The position numbers and the translations under genes were made by a program. A stretch of DNA of 64,000 bases, from the NCBI GenBank assembly GCA_039707465.1, contig CM077646.1, forward strand, positions 79,074,715 to 79,138,714, given 5' to 3'. Source of the DNA: Rhabdophis nuchalis. Taxonomy: Eukaryota; Chordata; Lepidosauria; Squamata; Natricidae. Of this stretch, positions 45,251 through 64,000 are shown in pieces. The notes under the pieces are model-generated. The model had not been told where the DNA came from, did no database searches, and saw nothing but the letters and a program-made list of their open reading frames with translations. Within the stretch, counting starts at the first letter, position 1. Every line of letters begins with the position of its first letter.

Positions 45251-48200
45251 CTGCGATTTCAATCTTTCTCACATAGTTAATTCAAGTGGCTAGCCAGCCT
45301 TTGTTCTCTCTCCATTCCTATTCAAAAGGCTTTATTCCAAGTTCAGAACAACTGTCCTAACTTTATTTTTTTTCAAAGACCAAAGGATGAAATAAATAGT
45401 TGCCTCAAACAGTTAGAGCAGTGATGGAGTACCTGTAACAACCCTTTTTGAACATAAAAAACTGTTTAGAGGCAAAAATATTTTGAATTAGAAACATTTT
45501 ACACATTCCTATTAAAATGACTATGTGAGACAAAAGTTTTCTTTGCACTGGCAGTTAACTTCCATATCAATGATTCAGAGTGAAAGAAGGCAACAGAACT
45601 GGTTTGGCTGAAATAAGCAGACCTTGCAAATGGAAAAAATAGCTTTTATTTATAGCTTTTGCAAATCAAAACTTATTGCTCTGAGACAAACTTAAAGATT
45701 AATGAGTAAACATTCATTCTAGATGCCAAGGTGAAATATGTTCCCAAAATGAGCTTGCTATCTCTATGATACAATAATTGGGTAGTTACAGTTAGATCAT
45801 AAAGTCTATTCCCCCCCCCCCCCCCCCCAAATTCTACAAGTTGATTAACAAAACTGAAATGCCTCCAAAAATTAACTTGGCGTTTGTTAGTTTTATTTTT
45901 TCCTGCAGTTTCCAAATTGGCATAATTTTAAAGTAAAGTCTCATTTCAGTTATGCCTGGTGAGCTGATTCCTGGTGAGCTGATGGAAATGTTCATGTTGC
46001 TTTTGTGGCAATGATAAGAAAGAGATTTCTTATTTCTGAATTCAGAACACTGCCTTGTTCTGCCTTTTTAAAAAATATGTTTCCTATAGTAGAGAGTAGT
46101 TTACGGCCCCGGGATTTTCCAACTGTGGATTTCATAACGTTTAACTCCCAGGCTGATAGCCAAGTAATTATTGCAGAATAGTCAAAATAATACTGTTGCA
46201 TTTTAGGGATATGCTAAGGTGGCTTCAAGTTATTGAACTAGAGACCCTTTCAGTGGATAATGAACAAACACAATGTTAGTCTTTTGTGGACCACAAAGCA
46301 TTTTTCCCATAACAGATGTTTTAATAGGTTCTTAAGCCATAGTAATAAGATGCAAATCTGTCTAGAGTTAAAAGAAAGTTCCCAGTGCAAACAACAGACT
46401 CTAACTTTGATAAAAGTTAATATTTCTTTGAACGGTGCTATTTTGAACATTCTTTGCCTAATTGTAGTCTGCTGACATGAAATGCAGTAATAAACATACA
46501 AACTCCACATTTTAATATAGGAAATCAAATCAGTTTTTAGTATAAAAGGGGAAGGCAGACAAATGTTCTTTCCTTAAAAGGTGACATAAAATGGTCTTTG
46601 AGCCCCCTAGACATCTTGCTTTAGAAAATCAGAAATAATTTGAAATAATTTGAAACCAGAAAAGTTATAAATGAATATGGTTTTTTATTTATAGAATTTA
46701 TAGGGCAACCCCCAATCAGAGAGTACATCAATGAAAATACAAAACAATCAAAATTTTAAAAAAGATCAATATCAAAGTAGGACAACAAAACAAGATCAAT
46801 GCAAACAAAGCTGAGGGTGATTACGGCAAACACTATTGCAACAGAACTGATTTATTTATCATTCTGGCTCAAAACACAGGAAAAAAACCACAGGTTCCCA
46901 ATATCTAGGTAACGTCTGGTTGTTAGAAGCAAGAGTCAAAATAATATCTACAATAAGAGTAGTGAAAAATGCAAGCTAGAAATGTTAAACAATATTCCCA
47001 TGCTGAATTCATCTCAGCAAGAGGGTTGATTTTAAGTTTCTAACAGTTTCTAATCCAATCTATAGTGATTATATGTAATCCTCATGATTTCTTGATTTGT
47101 TAGCACAGTAGTCCTATTTTAGATAATTAGAACATAATAGTTTTGAAACACTTTGAAATGCAACTTATATTAATGTTTATGCTATGTAATTTTGAAAGGG
47201 TTTTTCTGTATTCTGGTTTCACCTTGATATAAAAGTCTTTCTAATTATCCTAAAAAGTAATTGCGGGCATACATTACAAAATGACTAATCTTCTAAGAAA
47301 TAGTTCTTAAAATTTGTGAGCCTTAATTTAATGTGTGTAGGGGAGTAGAAAGGAAGGCATTTTCAATTTTTATATGAAAATTATCAAGATGCTTATTTCT
47401 TTAGAATAAAATATTAGTACGGGATATCAGGAGACAGCATTCGGGAGTAGTAAGATATTACACTACACTGATATTACAGTGATAAACGGTGTGCAACCAC
47501 AATGCCAGGTGCCATCTGAAGCTTTATCTGGGCCTTGTGGCTGAAAGTTATCAGCCATGATATTGGAAACAGTTACAGGAAAGGCTGATAGCTCTGGCTG
47601 TTAGCATCCATCACTGACTATGCTAAAGAACCATTATGCCAGAAGGAAATGAGCCTGTTGTGAGGGGTTTTTTTTTAAAGGCCTAAAGCAGTTTTTTATC
47701 TGGGAATTTCACAGGTGTCATTTTTATTATTTATAAAATGACAATTGTAGAAATTAATTGAATACACATCCATTCAGCCATAGCCCTATTCAGAATTTAA
47801 AATATGAAATTAGATAAATATAAGACACAAAAAGAACAACATAATGGAGAGAGCCATAGATTCATGATATTTTATGGCTATTTTAAGGATTATCGAGCCA
47901 GGAGAAAACATCTTAGTGGAAATAGGGCTTTTCAAATCATGAAAACTGATAAAACATACCCAGGCAAAAAGCATCAGCACAGATGGAGCAGTAACAGACT
48001 TTTAAAATGTATGTCTTTTAAAATGAAGTTCATGAGAAGTTTTAATAAGAAACAAAATGGCAGAAATTACACTAAAGTGAGTTGTAAAATATAATGAAAC
48101 TGTGTTGGACATCAATGGACAGAAACATTTCACAAGATAATTACATGATAGTCTTGGTTTGATTAGCAAGAAGGATAATGTTAACTGCTGCATTTTAAAA

Positions 48201-49899
48201 GGAACTGAAAGTTCAGCAAGAGAAAGATGGATGATTGTACTAGTTTATGCATGAGAATGATTGTACTACAAAGGACTGTGAAAGCCAAATTATGGAAGAT
48301 GTAATTGATTTCCCAGATGCCCTAAAACCAAGTGTTCCTACAATGAATTTCAATACTTATTGAAGCAAATCATTTTTACACTTCACTCATTTGAAATCAA
48401 CACGTACAATAAAATAAAATGTGTCATTGCTGATTTCAGATATTTATGAAAAAAATACTCTACAATCATGATCCACAACCTGAGGCCAAGATTCTATATA
48501 TAATAATGCCAGGAGTACAACCCTACACCTTTTTCTAAGTTGCCACCCCATAGTAATTAATTACTGTTAAAAACAGATGTCTAGAATAGCAGTAAATACA
48601 TATAATTGAATATATACTTCTATTTCTTTATCCTCACCATATCAGTTTTTTGCAGTATGGCTCCTGGCATGAGGGTTCAAAATCCAATGTAATATTACCT
48701 TCAAAAATACAAGTTAAGAAAAGTATGAGTTTGTTTTAAAAAATGAATATCAATGATTCAGATGAAAGGAAAATTAAGATAGGACCTAGAATTACTTTTT
48801 TCTTACATCATCTTGTTCCTTCTTTTTATTTCATAAATTGATTTTGTCTATCAATGGATGCATGCAGTTTAGTTATTTAAATAACTAAATATTAATATTC
48901 TTTATAATGCAGGTAATATACTGTATACAGTAAATAAACTGGCAGTGCAATAAATTGTTTTAATAGAAGCATTAAATGATTGTATTTAAAAAAAATATCT
49001 TCAAATCCTATTTCAGTGCCTCATCATAGCAGAATGTGTGTGTGTGTATATATGTTTCTGGCAGATATGAGTGATGAATGCCCTAAGCATATGCTGGTAG
49101 ACTATATTCCTAGCAGGTTCATCCAAGGCATCCTAGCTAAAACATATATTGCGCAGCTACTGAGGAAGATCTGAGGATCTATTGGAGTTTATGGTATTTA
49201 TGAGATGGCTAGGTTAATGTTTTCATGATGTGTAAATGTTGATGTTGTAAGAAAAGAAAATCCAAAGTTACAGTCACAACATGGACCACATGAAGCAAGA
49301 ATATGGGAAATTTAATGCAGTAAAATAGGAAATTAATCCACTACTCCTTGATTTCCTACATGTCAATGAACTGAAATGGGTTGATTTTCGATCAGAAGTG
49401 AAATGAAGTCATGCAGCTTACTCTTCAAGGCACAAAACACAAAGGTGTACATGTTTTTGGTTTGATTGATTTTTGTATCTACAACAACCAGATTTGGCCT
49501 TGTCAAATTGGTTTTGGAAAAAAAATGGAAAGGAAAAAGGGAAGGGGTTACTATTATTGCATAAACGTTGCTGTTGTTTTAAAATGTTTAGTCATTACTT
49601 TAAAAAAAATCATTGTATACTACTCTTTTAAATATTCGTGGATTTAATTAATACTCTAATGGCCAGTCTATATAAAATGCAATGCAAATATCATTTACAT
49701 TCCTGTTTGCCCTCCAAATATTTTGTTTTCTCCTCCCCCAGAATAAGCCAACTGAAGCACTCCAATAGGATATTCAGGATTTCCAAATATGGTTTGTCCA
49801 GAACAGGAAGTTATCTGCCGTTTTCTGGATATAGTAACATCAAAAATATGCAAAGTGAATGTTTTCCATGCCTGATGGTGAGGGCTAAAGGCTGATTTT
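45251..49899. other. Intergenic, no gene seen
   Basis: AT-rich. Contains a poly-C run of about 18 bp (45811-45828), a (TG)n run at 49036-49048 and short chance frames. No exon, RNA gene or bounded transposon was recognised. Confidence 0.55.
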
Positions 49900-50049
49900 G
49901 GCCTTTCTTTCTCCTCAAACTGTTAAAAGATTCTTGAGACCGAAGCCATGAGCGGGTTTGGATTCCCCTCGCAGTGCACATAGAAGTCAACGGTTGTTCT
50001 CCAGTGCGCTGCTCGGGGAATCCAAGCATGGGACATGCCAAAGCAATAA

Positions 50050-50781
50050 ACCTCAGGGGCAGGAGTGAGGCTGGTCTGGGCTCGCAGATGAAGCAACCAC
50101 CCTTTGCAGCACGCGATGTCCAAAGGACGCTTCTGCCAAGGCATATACGTCCACTTTGTAATGACAAATGAAAGGCGATAGTGATAACCAGGTCGCTGCC
50201 TTGCAGATGTCCTCTACAGATGCCTGTGTCGCCCAGGCTGCCATCGTGGCAGCACTCTTGGTGGAATGGGGAATGATGCGTCTGGGGACTGGTCAGGACT
50301 GGTTGTAGGGGGCAATACATGCCTTCAACCAGCAGCCAATAGTGTTGCCTCTTGCCCCATGGTGGCTGGCTGAAATGACATGAATGTGCCTCCGTCCGTC
50401 TTAAGAGTCAGTAATAGTCTGAATAGGTTCAAATGGCGCGGCCATGAGGGCCTTAAGTACCAGTGAAAGGTGCCATGTGGGGTAGTGATGGACCATTGGT
50501 GGACTAAGGTTCGATGCACCCTTCAGGAAGGCCTGCACTCCTGGGTGATATGACAGAGAGTGGCCCTGCCCGCCACCAACCACTGTAGATAAAGCTGAAC
50601 TTTGGCGATGGAGACTATTGGGTGTTAGCCCTTTATCCAACCCCATCTGTAGAAAGTCCAATATCTGCGGTATGGTGGCCTTGGCTGGGTCAGCCTCAAT
50701 AGTTCGGCACCACCTGCAGAAAGCACACCAAGTAGCCTCGTAGATATGGGTTGTTAATGGGTGGCGAGCTGCCTGGATCAT
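50050..50781 (-). pseudogene. DIRS tyrosine recombinase, internally deleted
   Basis: Would integrate the circular DNA copy. N-terminal core-binding-like part at 50401-50781: IYEATWCAFCRWCRTIEADP, IPQILDFLQMGLDKGLTPNS and VQAFLKGASNLSPP. C-terminal part near 50060-50270: HSTKSAATMAAWATQASVED, ICKAATWLSLSPFICHYKVD, with the likely nucleophile Tyr in CHYKVD. Between them only about 130 bp remain, too little for the middle of the catalytic domain, so the first catalytic Arg region is missing. The HxxR motif reads HSTK here, a Lys where Arg is expected (codon at 50257-50259). Confidence 0.78.
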
Positions 50782-50819
50782 TGTGATGACTCTATCAGAA
50801 AAGTGTTGTCAGCTCAAGA

Positions 50820-52640
50820 TAGCCCGCTCAGGTTCCACATGGCTAATTGTAGCAGTTGGGGGTTCGGATGGATGACAGTCGTTTGCGAAAAGAATATCTG
50901 GTCGTCCGCAATTCTCCATGGGCGAGAGATTGACAAATGGATGAGGTCAGCGTACTGGGGCGCCTCGGCCACATCAGTGCAACTAGTAGTACTTCTGGCC
51001 GTTCTGCTAGAACTTTCTGTATGACCAGCGGTACAATTGGTAGAGGCGGGAAAGCATAAAGGAGGCACTCTGGCCAAGGGCTGTGAAGGGCGTCGGTGCC
51101 TTCCGCCCCCAGTACCTGGAACCTGGTGTAGAGGCGTGGCAGGTGTGTGTTGTCGGGCTGAACAAACAGATCCACCTGCATTTGTCCGAATGGGCGAGAG
51201 AGTTCCTGAAACAGGGCCGGGTATAACCACCACTGCGTCTGGTACACCGTGGCCCTGCTCAGCCAATCCGCCAGAACATTTGCAGTGCCTGATATATGTT
51301 TCGCCCAGATCGACAACAGGTGGTTCTCCGCCCAGTGGTGGAGACGTTGTGCTTCCAGCATCAGGAATTTGGAGTGTGTGCCCCTTGGCAGTTGTCATGT
51401 GGCTTGGACGCCACATTGTCTGTGAGTACCAACACATAGGTGAACGTCAACAGGTCCCGAAACTCACGTAGGGCTAGTCGGATGGTTCATAGCTCTAGCT
51501 AATTGATGCTGTTCCGCAGCTCCCTCCAACGACCCTTGCCACTCGATCCAAGGCGAATCCACGGAATCCCCACACGAATTGGCTTGCGTCTGTTGTGACT
51601 ATGGTTCGCTCTGATTCCTTGAAGAGGCAACCCTTGAGGATGCAGGACAACATCCACCAATGGAGCGACAGCAACACTTTGGCTGATAAGTGAGTCTTGG
51701 TCTGAGAGTGTCTGGTGTGAGCTCTCTGGAATGGAAGGAGGCACCACTGGAGTGGTCGCACGTGGAATTTCGCTCAAGGAACAATGTCTATGCAAGATAT
51801 CCTCTTCCCTAGTAGTTGGGACAGTACTGCAAGAGAAGGTGATCTCTGGCTGAGCACTTGACTCACCAGGGACTGGAGAGTCTGTTGCCTCTCCGGAGAG
51901 AGGGACACAATGCACCTTTCTGAGTCAATGATGGTCCCGAGATGTAGAAGGGACATGGTCGGGTGCAGGTGGCTTTTTGGGAAGTTCAGTACAAAGCCAT
52001 AGTCTTGCAAGGCGTTGATCATCAACTGCAGGTTGCAACGAGCTTGGTCTCGGGAGGATGACAAGACCAAAATGTCATTTAGATAACAGTTGACCCTTAC
52101 AGATATTGACCTCAGCGAGGCTGCAATCACCTCCAGCAACTTGGTGAAGGTCCGCGGGGCTGAGGAAAGGCTGAAGGGCAGAGAGCAGTATTGGAAATGG
52201 CGCCCTGCAAAGTGAAAGTGCAGGAAACTTCGGTGGCCGGATATATTGGCACGTGCAGATACAGCTCCTTACTATTGATTGAGGTAAGCAAGTCGCTCCG
52301 GCAAATGCATGCTAGAATGCTTTTGAGTGATTGCATTTTGAATTTTTGATATTTCAGGTAGAAATTGAGCAGTTTCAAGTCTAGGAAATCCTCTCGCGTT
52401 TTTGGGAACTAGGAAAAGTATGGAATAAAACCTAGTCCCTCCTGTCCGTGAGGCATCTGTTTTATGCCGCTGATTGAAATGAGATGTTGTATTTCTGTGT
52501 CCATTAGGCGCTGCTTTATATGACACCTGGGTACAGGGTATCAGATGAACCGCCTCGGGGGAATGGCGATGAATTCTAGAGTGAGGCCCAGCCTCATGGT
52601 TTGGAGGGCCCAGGCGTCCGAGGTTGGGCAAAGGCTGTTA
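50820..52640 (-). pseudogene. DIRS reverse transcriptase and RNase H, frameshifted
   Basis: Copies element RNA into DNA in functional relatives. Blocks in order: GGRLTAFAQPRTPGPSKP (about 52600), RFYSILFLVPKNARGFPRLE (about 52400-52460), the palm motif in VNCYLNDILVLSSSRDQARC (52036-52095) and FVLNFPKSHLHPTMSLLHLG. RNase H-like TIVTTDASQFVWGFRGFALD follows near 51550-51610, then HISGTANVLADWLSRATVYQ and WPECLLYAFPPLPIVPLVIQ. The usual YLDD box is YLND (Asn codon 52077-52079), removing a metal-binding Asp. Several frameshifts make it non-functional. Confidence 0.82.
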
Positions 52641-52889
52641 AACGCCCGCCAATAGGGCCTACCTCATGAGTCACCGGTATCTCAGAAAGGACATGTTGTT
52701 GGTGCCACGAAATGGCTGTCGGTTCTGGGCCTGCTGCTGGTTCTGTTGTCTTCCCGTCTCTGGTATTGGATCGGTCCTGCAGCCTGTCTTGCAATTGATG
52801 AAAATACCTGTTATACTGGGCTGTACCCAGAATCCCCTGCACGAAACAACTGCAAGGCACCATTTAGAATGTAAGTCCGCCTGCCAATG

Positions 52890-54040
52890 GTGGAGTCATA
52901 ACAGGCAGCGAGAAGGTACATTGGATGCAACTGCTCTGGATGCAAACTTGGCCGCATTGAGTGTGGCATCCGATGAAAATTCCAATGCCGCCATCAGTTT
53001 GTTGACATCCTGGTGGAGGCAAAAATCATCTGGGGACAACCTATCCTGTAGCTGTTTGAGCCAGATTAGAGAGGTTCTATTGAAAAACGAGGCCGCTGTG
53101 GCGGCTCGTAAAGCCCAGGTGGCCACCTGGTGCATTTTACATATGACCAGCTCGGCCTTGTGATCCTCGGTTTTCAGGCCTTCGACATTTCGGTTGGGAT
53201 GAGAGCTAGGAAGCCAGGGCCGCTATTGGGGGATCAACAGTGGGAAACTGTAAAATGCCCTCAAGATCTGGTGTGGAAGCATACAGCTTCTTGTCACCGT
53301 TGCTAGGAGGAGCAACTGCTGTTGGTTGGATCCACTGCTTTTGGACAATGTCTAAAAATAATTTGGGTGAAGGAATAACCTCCTGCTCCTGTACCTGCTC
53401 AGCGAACAAGCAAACCGTGAAATCGAACCCTATTGCGGTGCTAGCCTGAGTGGTCGCTTCCCCCATATTGGTAGCAGCCTTTGCCTTATAGAGCAACAAT
53501 TTAAACAAGGTCAGTTTGAATAGGATGGATGAGGGAGCTGCATCCTGGGCTAGGCCCTCATCATCTGATAAGTCTAGTTCCAATATTTCCCCTTCCTCAC
53601 CCAGTGCAGAGCTTTCACTGTAAACAGAAGGCAAGGGGGAAGGGAGGTCGGCCTGAGAGGCAGACAACTCCCTATAAGGAGTAAACCCCTGGATCGTTGA
53701 CTCCTACGCTGCAGCTCTGCATCTACACCCTTAGAAATGGCAGTTGCAATCATGTCCCTGAGCCCAGGGGAAATTCAAAGTCAGAATTGTCTTCAAACCT
53801 AAGGCCTGCAGCCGTGTGTGTAAAGGTGGCAGAGGCCCTTGATCAAGTAGGCCCTGGACCTGGGCTGGCCTCAGGTTCAGATGATCCATGAGGGCCTGAC
53901 TCAGGCACCTCAGTGGCCAATCCCTGGGGAATAGGGAAGTCTGGGGACCAATCCTGGATCCCATCTAAACGTGAGGGATAAGGCCCTTCAGGCAACAAGA
54001 TGGGAGGTGGCCTGGACATTGAGGACACCTTAGGTCCCAT
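52890..54040 (-). pseudogene. DIRS gag-like region, broken
   Basis: Candidate start ATG 54038-54040 (MGPKVSSMSRPPPILLPEGP). A middle block at 53206-53667 has the acidic LGEEGEILELDLSDDEGLAQ and the conserved-looking IVQKQWIQPTAVAPPSNGDK KLYA region. A C-terminal block at 52896-53135 contains ALRAATAASFFNRTSLIWLK. Similarity to DIRS gag proteins is weaker than for the enzymes and rests on position and the QWIQP-like segment. Confidence 0.6.
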
Positions 54041-54106
54041 TTTGGGTCTAGTTGCATGTTTAGCAGCCCCGTCAGGTGCCGTGGAGGAATAGTGTTCCAG
54101 TTGTTT

Positions 54107-54275
54107 TGGAATGTTATTTTATTTTTATCCTGCATATTTACATATAACTCAAAGTAGTGAACAATACTGCCTCCTATTTTCCCACAACAACCCTGTGAGG
54201 TAGTGTGGGCGAAGAGAGGCCTCCCAAATCACCCAGCCTGCTTTCATGCCTAAGGGAGACCTAGAACTATCTCCT
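54107..54275 (-). mobile_element. tRNA-derived SINE fragment
   Basis: Minus-strand relative of 25936-26200. Plus strand shows TATTTTCCCACAACAACCCT, GTGAGGTAGTGTGGGC and ATCACCCAGCCTGCTTTCAT; the tRNA head is truncated. Confidence 0.7.
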
Positions 54276-54754
54276 CCATAAATGGTCCTTCAGCTGTTTG
54301 AGCCAAAACCCATTTCCCAATCTTGGATATTGTAATTTTTTTTAAAAAATCACAAACATCTCAGCAGCAGGAGTCCCAAATTGGATCCTCAACTCACAAA
54401 AAAGAATTACAAATTGCTCCATTACTCCCAGGAAATGCCAAATTATTCCGTTTAATAGCGACTACATGGAACATTCTTGGAAGTCAGAGATTTGTTTTAA
54501 TATGCAGTTCTATTCCTAATTTCTTTCAATAGTCTTAGAACAAAACATATGCAAAGCACTTTCAGGATGGAAGAGCAGAACCAGAGGGTAGAATCAAAAA
54601 TAATAAGTGAAGTTAATATTATTAGATATTCCCGATGGTAAATTTTGTTACTTAACGGAATAGGCTGCCCCTTGAACTGCCATGGTCTCCTTCATTGGTC
54701 TTCACCTAAACCGCGTAACATCTATCTGAAATGTTTTGCAAACCTTGCGCCAAA

Positions 54755-54815
54755 CGGGGTTGGATTACATGATCTTTGAGGTCAATTCCAACATTACAAT
54801 TTCTTGATTCTTTAA
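54755..54815 (+). repeat. CR1 3' tail fragment
   Basis: GGGGTTGGATTACATGATCT and GAGGTCAATTCCAAC match the 3' terminal region of CR1 (inverse of 10090-10140). Only the tail is present. Confidence 0.6.
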
Positions 54816-54949
54816 GAGACCTCTCTATGTGCACACACACACATTATTCTTTAATCTTATAAAGATTAATCTTGTGCTTTAAGTTTCGCCTTGTTATAAA
54901 AGTGTTTTGAGTTCACTTTATATATAAGTGATGAATTTACTCACACACA

Positions 54950-62582
<7,633 letters not shown>

Positions 62583-62829
62583 GTTGCACAAAGTATTGAA
62601 GATCACCATCAAGAAGTAATTGGTTTTTGCCGAGAAAAAGGCTTTCATGGCTTGGTTGCATATGATTCAGATTATGCATTGTGCAACATCCCTTACTATT
62701 TCAGTGCCCATGCCCTAAAACTGAGCCGTAATGGAAAAAGCCTCACAACAAGCCAATACCTGATGCATGAAGTTGCCAAGCAACTGGACCTGAATCCAAA
62801 TCGGTTTCCTATTTTTGCTGCTCTTTTAG
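62583..62829 (+). CDS. FAM120A: FAM120A coding exon 2 (residues 159-240 and first base of 241)
   Basis: Acceptor TTTTGCATAG, then in phase with exon 1: VAQSIEDHHQEVIGFCREKG, FHGLVAYDSDYALCNIPYYF and NPNRFPIFAALL. This continues the XPG/FEN1-like region; the DSD pair (residues 186 and 188) sits where FEN1 family proteins have metal-binding acidic residues. The donor GTAGGTAAAA begins at 62830, leaving one base (G) for codon 241, which matches the conserved LLG in mammalian FAM120A. A second GT four bases downstream (62834) would shift the frame. Confidence 0.95.
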
Positions 62830-64000
62830 GTAGGTAAAATAACATATGGTAATCTGTATGTACATGTGTGTGTATGTATTCTGAAAATTTGTTAAAGGGA
62901 GACTTCTATGTTTGTAATCATAAAAGCCCTGAAAATATCCTGAAAAATTCTATTAAATCCATGTTTTAGCTATTTGGAAATCAGCCCAATTTAATTGGGA
63001 AATTGTCACGCCAAAATTTTCATATCACTTAATTGAATGTTATATGAAATGTACATGGAATTTAAATTTTCTGAACTTAATTGGATGATATTGACAGGTA
63101 CAATAATTATTATGAATGAATAAAGCTTACTAGAGAGAAAATTTTAGTTCTAGATACTTTTAAAATGGATAGCATGTATGTTTAAATTTAAAAAAAAATT
63201 TTTTAAAAAAAAAATAAAACAAGAATACAAAAAGAAAAAACCATCATTCTACATTGTATCCTTTGGAAAGTATGTCGACTGGTTACGCATAACTCTTGTG
63301 CGTTTCTAGAACCATCATTGCTCATAAATAATCTCAACTTATAGATTTTAAATAAAAAAATTCATTATATATCTTAATATCATTATACCAGAATTCTCCT
63401 CTAATATTCCATATTTAGCCTGTCGTCTTCTTCAGACAAATCTTACTTAAACATAACCACATAATGGCATTCATTGTCTATTCCAAAAAAAAAAAATCTC
63501 CCCTGGTATTTCATCCTGGAAACGTATTCTGCATAGAAATCATGTTGCTTCTAGCCCCCTTTTTATTAAACAATATCCATTAATATTCCTTAATAGTTAA
63601 CTAAAAATCTTTTAGCATTTATATCCAACCTGATAAACATACACTCATTCCCATAGGTACATACCTACGTACATACATAAATGAATGCATACTTACACAT
63701 ATATGTATATGTTATCTATTATTATTCCATTGCTCTTATTATGACTCATTTTTTATTAACTGGTAGTTCTCCAATAGCAATCTAAAACAGTCTAGAGTTT
63801 GCTAAAATTCTCCCCTATTTTGTTAAAACAACATCCATCAACATTCCTACGTGGTTAACTAAAAGTCTTATTGTTTATGTCCAACCTCCTACTCATGCAT
63901 ACATACACATACATACATAGATACATATCATTAAACTATACCATTATCATTAGTTACTCTTATTGTAGATAATTATTTACTAACTAATAATCCTTCAATG
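62830..64000 (+). other. FAM120A: FAM120A intron 2, start only
   Basis: AT-rich intron running off the window. An A/T homopolymer mix at 63190-63230 is followed by sequence that may be a decayed LINE 3' UTR on the minus strand. From 63556 two similar modules occur about 256 bp apart: CCCCTTTTTATTAAACAATA at 63556 and CCCCTATTTTGTTAAAACAA at 63812. Each continues through ATCCATYAAYATTCCT-like, GTTAACTAAAA and TCCAACCT into CATA-rich repeats. Confidence 0.7.

Larger units (their letters stand above)
49900..54060 (-). mobile_element. DIRS-type tyrosine-recombinase retroelement, broken
   Basis: Minus-strand order: gag-like, reverse transcriptase, RNase H, tyrosine recombinase. This is the DIRS order and lacks the integrase and protease of LTR retrotransposons. 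Coding blocks are spread over several frames with many shifts. Locally CpG-rich and GC-rich compared with its AT-rich flanks. Edges are approximate: the left edge lies just beyond the recombinase C-terminus, the right edge near the gag-like start at 54040. Terminal inverted or split direct repeats were not located. Confidence 0.8.

Noticed and set aside
49811..50320. 169-codon minus-strand frame treated as a separate gene
   Set aside because: It is the wrong frame over the DIRS recombinase C-terminus; the adjacent frame carries the recombinase motifs.
54916..54930. TATA-like TTTATATATAAG upstream of the FAM120A island
   Set aside because: More than 1.2 kb from the start codon in AT-rich DNA; CpG-island promoters of this kind normally lack TATA boxes.

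Overview
The window comes from a vertebrate nuclear genome, almost certainly a squamate reptile and plausibly a snake. Two things point there. One is the first two coding exons of FAM120A. The other is the repeat content: CR1, L2 and L1-like LINEs, a DIRS-type retroelement, tRNA-derived SINEs of the kind common in squamates, a Tc1 transposon and many small hAT elements. There are no bacterial genes, operons, CRISPR arrays, rRNA genes or free-standing tRNA genes.

Layout. Positions 1-54,900 are gene-free intergenic DNA packed with transposable elements. Main blocks: hAT miniature elements (581-904, 5711-6192, 6213-6459, 7939-8810, 31639-32009, 41049-41681, 42355-42793), mostly bounded by 8-bp target duplications; a 5'-truncated CR1 with a 369-codon reverse-transcriptase ORF (10076-11292, minus) and a second CR1 split by a hAT insertion (31268-32414); an almost intact Tc1 transposon (13111-14728); a three-level nest at 15605-16228 (foldback element, hAT, L2 tail with microsatellite); two L1-like elements that carry only ORF1 (16983-18968 and 19106-20747), the second inserted into an L2; a third, older member at 42965-45250; a Tigger-like MITE (26623-27147); SINEs on both strands; and a broken DIRS-type tyrosine-recombinase retroelement (about 49,900-54,060, minus).

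Positions 54,950-57,200 are a CpG-rich promoter. FAM120A starts at ATG 56211 on the plus strand. Coding exon 1 is 56211-56684, intron 1 is 5,898 bp, coding exon 2 is 62583-62829, and the gene continues past the window end. Together the exons encode residues 1-240 of the N-terminal XPG/FEN1-like region.

The most interesting material is the ORF1-only LINE family (three copies with the same architecture, two with intact 282-codon ORFs, and amino-acid changes concentrated in the coiled coil) and the ordered insertion history that the target-site duplications reveal. Family names for repeats rest on recognition of proteins, termini and tails; no database search was possible.
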